Part shown: positions 59,046-64,000 of the stretch, piece by piece
How the letters are laid out: each line of letters begins with the position of its first letter
Numbering within the stretch: position 1 is the stretch's first letter
NCBI RefSeq assembly: GCF_000224145.3
Contig: NC_020166.2
Span: 2,092,319-2,156,318 of the forward strand
Length of the DNA: 64,000 nt
DNA from: Ciona intestinalis
Taxonomy: Eukaryota > Chordata > Ascidiacea > Phlebobranchia > Cionidae
Reading direction: 5' to 3'
Translations under genes and position numbers: made by a program
Notes under the pieces: generated by a model
Database searches by the model: none
Told to the model about the DNA's origin: nothing
What the model saw: only the letters and a program-made list of their open reading frames with translations

Positions 59046-60609
59046 TTACATGTCCTGATCGCCACCATATTGATGGTATAACACGTTGTCTACTAATTCT
59101 GCGTCAGGACATTTGTCAGCAAGTTCATATACCGCCTCTTGCTTCGGACATTTAAAACTCACTTCAGGCTCTGCATCATCTTGGTTTAAGCTAGTTGTTG
59201 TGTTTGAATGACGTTTCCTATGAATGTATGGATAAACGAATGAATGAATGGCACTTCGTTATATTTTGTGATCGAGTCTCTATATACTCGGCATCCTCAA
59301 GTTTAGAGGTGAGCGCAATGACAACTGTACCACGAGTCGAAATATAACAAAAGTAAAACTTTTTCGCTCATTAAGATTGTATACACCTACCTTACGAAAG
59401 TAATACAGTCATAGATAAATCTGATGATTAACAAAGCGCCGAATGCAATTGCACAAGCAAAGGTGATGGTAAATTTGATTGACATTTGATCTGACTCATT
59501 TTCTGCAAAGACACGAAGTAAAAGGCGTTTGTGGTTTTGCTTTTATCCAATTGTTCAATATAGATTAACACAAGCTACATGCATATATAGTGTCTAAACG
59601 CTGTGAGGGATCACGGCCTATACTCAATGTATTGAGTAGGTGGGTTAAACCTTTTCTTTGAGTGGTTTACCAGGAGTGTATATGGTGCGCAGATATCTAT
59701 ATTTAGCTATACAACACTCGTAACTATATATAACTATACACCTACAACACCGTATTTATTGTTGAGTAAAAAAAAACAAGAGGACATATACAATGTGTGG
59801 CCAATTTACTGAAGAAGTTGAGGTATTCAGTATGAGAAAATGGCAAACAATAATATTTAAGTTGCTTAAGCATCAAAAGCGCATCGGTCTGTATACAACC
59901 ATGGCCTACTAAAGATATCTTTGGTAGGCCATGATACAACTTATAAGCATGAAATGTAATTACAGTCTATATACCTGATGTGGTTGTGGTTGTGTTTTTG
60001 CAATTAAGAAATGCGTAGTTTAGTAACATTCGCATATTATAAATTTTCATTTTAATTCGAGGTGGCCACTCTTCAATTACAATTGTGGTGTTGCATTCAC
60101 TTGGCGCCCATGATTTTGGAGAGTAAACATACTCTACAGATTTGCTGTAGATACGACACGAATGATTTGAAATCCCAAAGCTGTCGTTGATTTTTTTCAC
60201 GTCTATTTAAAAAGCACCGTATAAGGAACTTCGGGGGAATATTGTTGCACCAAACTTATTACTCACTGTCCGGTAGCAGCACATAAAGAAGATTCGAATC
60301 CAGTGATTGGTTACGGAATTTTACCCTATTTATGCTGAGCATAAAGCAAGTAGCTTCTGGGGTCGGCGGGGTAAAGGTCCACGTACAGTTTTCAGTGGAG
60401 TAATTTTTGTACCAGTGGAAATGCACGGTCTCAAACTGACGACCCAATGTTTTGTTGCACCAATTATCTTGGGAACTCGAATCTGGCGTAAATAAATATA
60501 TAGTAAAATGTTTGTTGCAAAGTTTAAAATTATACACACTGAACTAAAACCTACATTGTATCATGTGCAGCAGCGCAACAATCACAGATGGGTTTAAAAG
60601 CCAGCGCAT
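59046..60609 (-). CDS. Receptor-like type I membrane glycoprotein 6
   Basis: Exons: 60555-60609, 60267-60482, 59975-60202, 59391-59502, 59046-59217; 260 aa, all phases agree. Signal MRWLLNPSVIVALLHMI; Cys module 1 (WCNKTLGRQFETVHFHWY, CTWTFTPPTPEATCF, YVLLPDS); module 2 (HSCRIYSKSVEYVYSPKS, SECNTTIVIEEWPPRIKM, FLNC) with three rather than four Cys; a short TTTTT stretch; TM FTITFACAIAFGALLII; tail QEAVYELADKCPDAELVDN then VLYHQYGGDQDM. Five exons instead of six, because the stalk exon of genes 1-4 is missing. Forms a subgroup with gene 5; their module 2 exons are nearly the same at DNA level. Confidence 0.82.
59615..59642. repeat. Palindromic element, GGCCTATACT type
   Basis: GGCCTATACTCAATGTATT then GAGTAGG; same core as the copy at 37926-37959. 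Intron 3 of receptor-like gene 6. Confidence 0.65.
59900..59933. repeat. Palindromic element, CATGGCCTA type
   Basis: 34-base palindrome with one mismatch pair: CATGGCCTACTAAAGATA then TCTTTGGTAGGCCATG. Intron 3 of receptor-like gene 6. Confidence 0.8.
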
Positions 60610-61258
60610 TTTGTCTTAAGTAATGGGAAACAGCAGCTCAAGAAGGTATTGAAAGTTAAATCTATGTAGACAACGTTGGCATTTTAAACCAGCATGTCAA
60701 TTCTGCATTTGTTTAAACTGTACGGTAATTCTCGTTCTACACTTGTTTTTGTCAACCACCATGTTACTTTTAAGGTGTAAATGTGGTATGGAGCAGCAAA
60801 GGAATATTAGAATGAAACAAACAACAACGGGACGTATCTTTTTATACGAGACATGTATATATGTCAATCCTATAGGCTGATAGGCTGATAGGCTACTTCT
60901 AGATATAAAAATCAGATTACGTGTAACTAAGCTACAAGACTCTCTATGTATTCTTATAGTTATTTTCTTGTTCTATAACTATAGTGACCCATCATAAAAG
61001 CTCCGTAATCTTACATATAGCCTACAGGTATATAAGGCCTACCACACATTATGATGCTGTTTTAACTGCAAAATGTGTAGGCGAATACGATAGGAATAGC
61101 AGCAGTCTATTTCCTACACTGCGTTTACATAACTTTACAGATTGTGTAGTTGAATAACAATACATAAACTTGCTCCAATTAAAATTATAATGATACATGA
61201 CCAAGAAATAATCGAGTCATTTTAGTTCATGTTAACGTTTCCAATGTGGATAAGAGCA

Positions 61259-61345
61259 TGGTAGGGAAGATGGGACATTTTGTCATTCTATTTTCTCGTT
61301 CCATTTGGTAGTACAAAAAGAACATTCAGAAATTTTATTTTTAGT
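61259..61345 (-). mobile_element. MITE, left half only
   Basis: Stops near the AGAACATTCAGAAATTT block, abutting the unassigned coding-like stretch. Confidence 0.7.
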
Positions 61346-61736
61346 TACAGGTGCATTAACGTTCTGGCGTAGGCAGACATGAAACATTTCTGCAAGTCTT
61401 CTTACACTACTGTCAGTCTTTAATGTGTGGTACAGTGTGTCACAGTTTACCATTAGAACAACCGTAGGCCGTGGAACAACGCAATAACGCATGTACGTAT
61501 CCGTGTCGATTAACATTTAAAACGGGAAGGTTGCTTTTGAAATTGTTGTTGTGTGTTGTTTTAGGTGCAAACCAGAGTCTCTTGTGCAAACATATTAAAA
61601 CTGTTTGTATTAAAACGGTAAAATAGAGAGTTTGTAAAATAGTAAAGTTTTCGGTCCAGACAATCCCAAAATGCGGTCTTATAAGTTCTTTATGAATAAG
61701 AGCTTCTTGAAAAAAATCCCCTACTGACGAACTCAC
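61346..61736 (-). other. Unassigned coding-like stretch
   Basis: Two overlapping minus-strand open frames: 61440-61736 (98 aa, with a hydrophobic segment ILQTLYFTVLIQTVLICL) and one ending near 61346 (RYCVVPRPTVVLMVNCDTL, then SSVRRLAEMFHVCL). The second then runs into a half MITE. No family recognised; it could be a decayed gene end cut by the MITE or chance. Confidence 0.2.
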
Positions 61737-61880
61737 ATGGATGTGTGTTTTATTGATTTGTTCATGTAGTTTAATGTCTACTTGTTAAAAGAATCATATA
61801 AACGTGTTTTATGAAGGTTGCAGTTTATAACTATATACCTATATGCAAATTAATTAAAAACTTGACTCGAAAAAATATAA

Positions 61881-63353
61881 ATGGACATTGGTAATAATGA
61901 AAGTGTCAAAAACGAAGTCACAACAGAAGAAGCAACTAAAACTGATGAAAATGAAGAATGTCTTAAGAAAGGTCCAATCCCTGGAGTAATATACATTAGT
62001 TTCTTACCACCAAAGATGACACCTTTACATGTTCGACAAATATTTGAAAAATACGGTGAAGTCGGGAGGATTTTTCTCCAACCAGAAGGTAAAACTAAGA
62101 ATGAAGTATAAATTGTAACTTGTTTTATCCTCACGTAATTTGTTGTTCATACACCTTGTGCTAGCTTACGAGTTACCATGTATGTTAATTTATAGGTGAA
62201 TATTTCTTCTTTATTATGTATAGCTAACAATTTATTAAACCATAAAAAGGAATTGTATACGGTGCATGCGTGTTTTATGATTTAAAATAAAGCGCACCAA
62301 ACACTAGACTACACTGGTAATATGCCTAACATTAAAAAGTTTGTTAATTAGTGATACCCGATTGCAATCTTATGCAACACCTTTTATACTGTCACATTTA
62401 AGAGCTCAGACTTTCTTGAAAAATTACGAGTAACAGCTTGCTGTTGCGTGTACGAGAACAAAAAATTCACTGGGAGCTTGGGAATGTTTTAAGGAATATA
62501 TTTAAAGTTGACATTCGTATGAAAGTCAAGCCTAAAAGTTATGGTTGGTGCTGGTACTGTAAACACCTCACTAATAAATAATAGATTTCAGTCAACATTT
62601 TTTCCCTTTTCAGCTCATAAACCTTCGAAAAAAAAGAAAGTTAAACCCAAGTATAACAAAGGCACATTTACTGAAGGCTGGATAGAAATGGGAGACAAAA
62701 CGATTGCCAAACGCTTAGCTATGACACTAAACAACACTCTAATATCAGATGGAAAAAAAGCGAAATTTTCTGATCATACATGGAATGTGAAATATTTACA
62801 CAGGTATTTAAAAATAATCGTATACTTACAATTTACAGCAGTGGTATAAATATTAGAAACCCGCGTAAGATGCAGTTTGGCCACGTATAAAATATTTACA
62901 GCTTAAAAAAGCAAAAAAAAGTTCACAGAATAGTTAAGTAAGTTTAATTTAAAAAATGATATTTTGTAAAAAAATCATTTTTGTAGGATTCAAGAAATAA
63001 AATTTCCTTTTTTTGTCAGATTTAGTTGGAGACACCTTACAGAGAGATTGGCTCATGAACGAGAACTTAGGAAACAGAGGATGAGAGTAGAACAATCTCT
63101 TGCTCGCAAGGAGACTGCTGCCTTTATCTCCAATGTGGAGGCAAGTAAGAAGATGGAGAGCATAAAAGAGAGAAAAGAGAAGAAGGGGTTGGTGTGGGAG
63201 GAGAGAAGGCACGCGAAGAAGTTTAAACAGAGAAAAACTGTGGAAGAAATGCGGAAGGAAAAGTTGAAAAAACTATCTGGGAACACTGGAAGCAAAATTA
63301 CGAACACTGCAGATCCACGAAAAACTGTTTTAAGTCAAATTTTTGGTTCTTAA
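61881..63353 (+). CDS. ABT1: Activator of basal transcription 1 / ESF2 homologue
   Basis: Nucleolar RNA-binding factor needed for early 18S pre-rRNA processing (yeast Esf2) and reported to stimulate basal transcription (mammalian ABT1). Exons: 61881-62088, 62614-62803, 63020-63353; 243 aa, phases 1 and 2. An acidic N-terminus is followed by PGVIYISFLPPKMTPLHVRQ and YGEVGRIFLQPE, the start of an RRM whose RNP2-like strand is VIYISFLP. The family block FTEGWIEMGDKTIAKRLAMTLNN comes next, then [27 protein letters not shown], a long charged helix and the terminal motif LSQIFGS, as in vertebrate ABT1 (ARIFG). AATAAA signals lie at 63357-63362 and about 63381. Length and intron positions look normal. 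Confidence 0.95.
62105..62215 (-). mobile_element. SINE 3' part, reversed
   Basis: ABT1 intron 1; CATACACCTTGTGCTAGCTT and GAGTTACCATGTATGTTAAT. Confidence 0.6.
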
Positions 63354-64000
63354 CAGAATAAAACACAAGATTTTTTGTTAAAATAAAATCACTTAATGTT
63401 TGTTTATGGGCATATTTGAGATTTCGTAACTCTTAAACTATGTTTGCTATTAGAAGGATATTTTGTGTGAAATGTTCCCCATATCTGATGAATAAAACTA
63501 GGTATTAACATTGTGTTGTTTAATTTGCTAAACCATTTTAGTTTTGAATGTCAAGAACTTCAGATGCGAGTGTAGTAACATACTTAAGTCTCTAAATCCG
63601 ATGTAATTGGTTGCCTGTTAAGAAATCCGTCAAGAATGAATTGAAGAGAGGACAAGAGCTCACCAGCTGAGTTGTACAAACAAATGTCTCGCGTGAATGC
63701 GCCGCGGTTGCTAAGCGAGCGTCCATGTTGAGACCAAACAATGGTCGTAATTTATGAGTAAGGCCGATTTAAGCCGAGGTTCTTGAAAGGCTACGAGCAG
63801 ACGGGTTACTGTTGTGTGTACGAGAACAAAGAAATAGTTGTAGTGTCTATGTACCTCAGAATAGTAAAGCACACAAAGGTATAGATCCCTGGGAGCTCTA
63901 TTTGAGTTGCGGCGAGCATGTATGTGAATTGACGTGGTTATTATTGTACGTAAACTTTCTGACGTCTTTGCGGGTGGTAAAACGACCCACGAATGACATA
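63354..64000. other. ABT1 downstream region
   Basis: Poly(A) signals just after the stop codon. From about 63780 a stretch resembles 62424-62490 in ABT1 intron 1 (shared TGTGTACGAGAACAAA and CTGGGAGCT), probably a dispersed repeat. No gene seen. Confidence 0.45.

Larger units (their letters stand above)
60610..61880. other. Divergent spacer before ABT1
   Basis: Between receptor-like gene 6 (minus) and ABT1 (plus), so it should contain both promoters. Half a MITE at 61259-61345 and an unassigned minus-strand coding-like stretch (61346-61736). Confidence 0.5.

Overview
The window looks like tunicate nuclear DNA, most likely Ciona (C. intestinalis/robusta type). It is AT-rich, with compact multi-exon genes, short GT-AG introns, about 30 copies of one short ~195 bp inverted-repeat element (MITE) of the kind described from Ciona, and tRNA-derived composite SINEs. 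I assigned every gene by reading exons and checking splice phases by eye. No retrovirus-like or other capsid-bearing element was recognised.

Layout: (1) 1-4045, non-coding, with MITEs and a SINE piece. (2) 4046-19988 (+), a complete 34-exon dual oxidase (Duox, 1543 aa by my exon sum): signal peptide, peroxidase ectodomain, two EF-hands, ferric-reductase membrane core, FAD/NADPH-binding tail. Two of its exons occur twice on either side of a 50-N gap, probably an assembly artefact. (3) 21456-26194 (-), a complete 11-exon SPO11 (385 aa), convergent with Duox. (4) 26627-27349 (-), an SS18/CREST-like BAF-complex subunit with a single coding exon. (5) 28418-41997 (-), five tandem paralogues of a four-exon P-loop sulfotransferase-like protein (Sulfotransfer_4 type), each with a C-terminal membrane anchor. 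Genes 2 and 3 come from a recent ~2.85 kb tandem duplication. (6) 43414-60609 (-), six tandem genes for small type I membrane glycoproteins: signal peptide, a CUB-like Cys module, a second Cys module with a W-P-P motif, a stalk, one TM helix and a short tyrosine-bearing tail. I cannot match them to a named family. They are the best candidate here for an undescribed receptor system. (7) 61881-63353 (+), ABT1/ESF2, a ribosome-biogenesis RNA-binding protein.

The receptor array shows features expected of fast-evolving recognition genes. An intron is almost identical between neighbours while the outer domain differs. One member has lost the splice donor to its tyrosine tail exon. One carries a one-base frameshift. 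One has two candidate signal-peptide exons. Nothing in the sequence links the seven blocks functionally; Duox, SPO11, SS18 and ABT1 are conserved single-copy genes around two lineage-specific tandem arrays.
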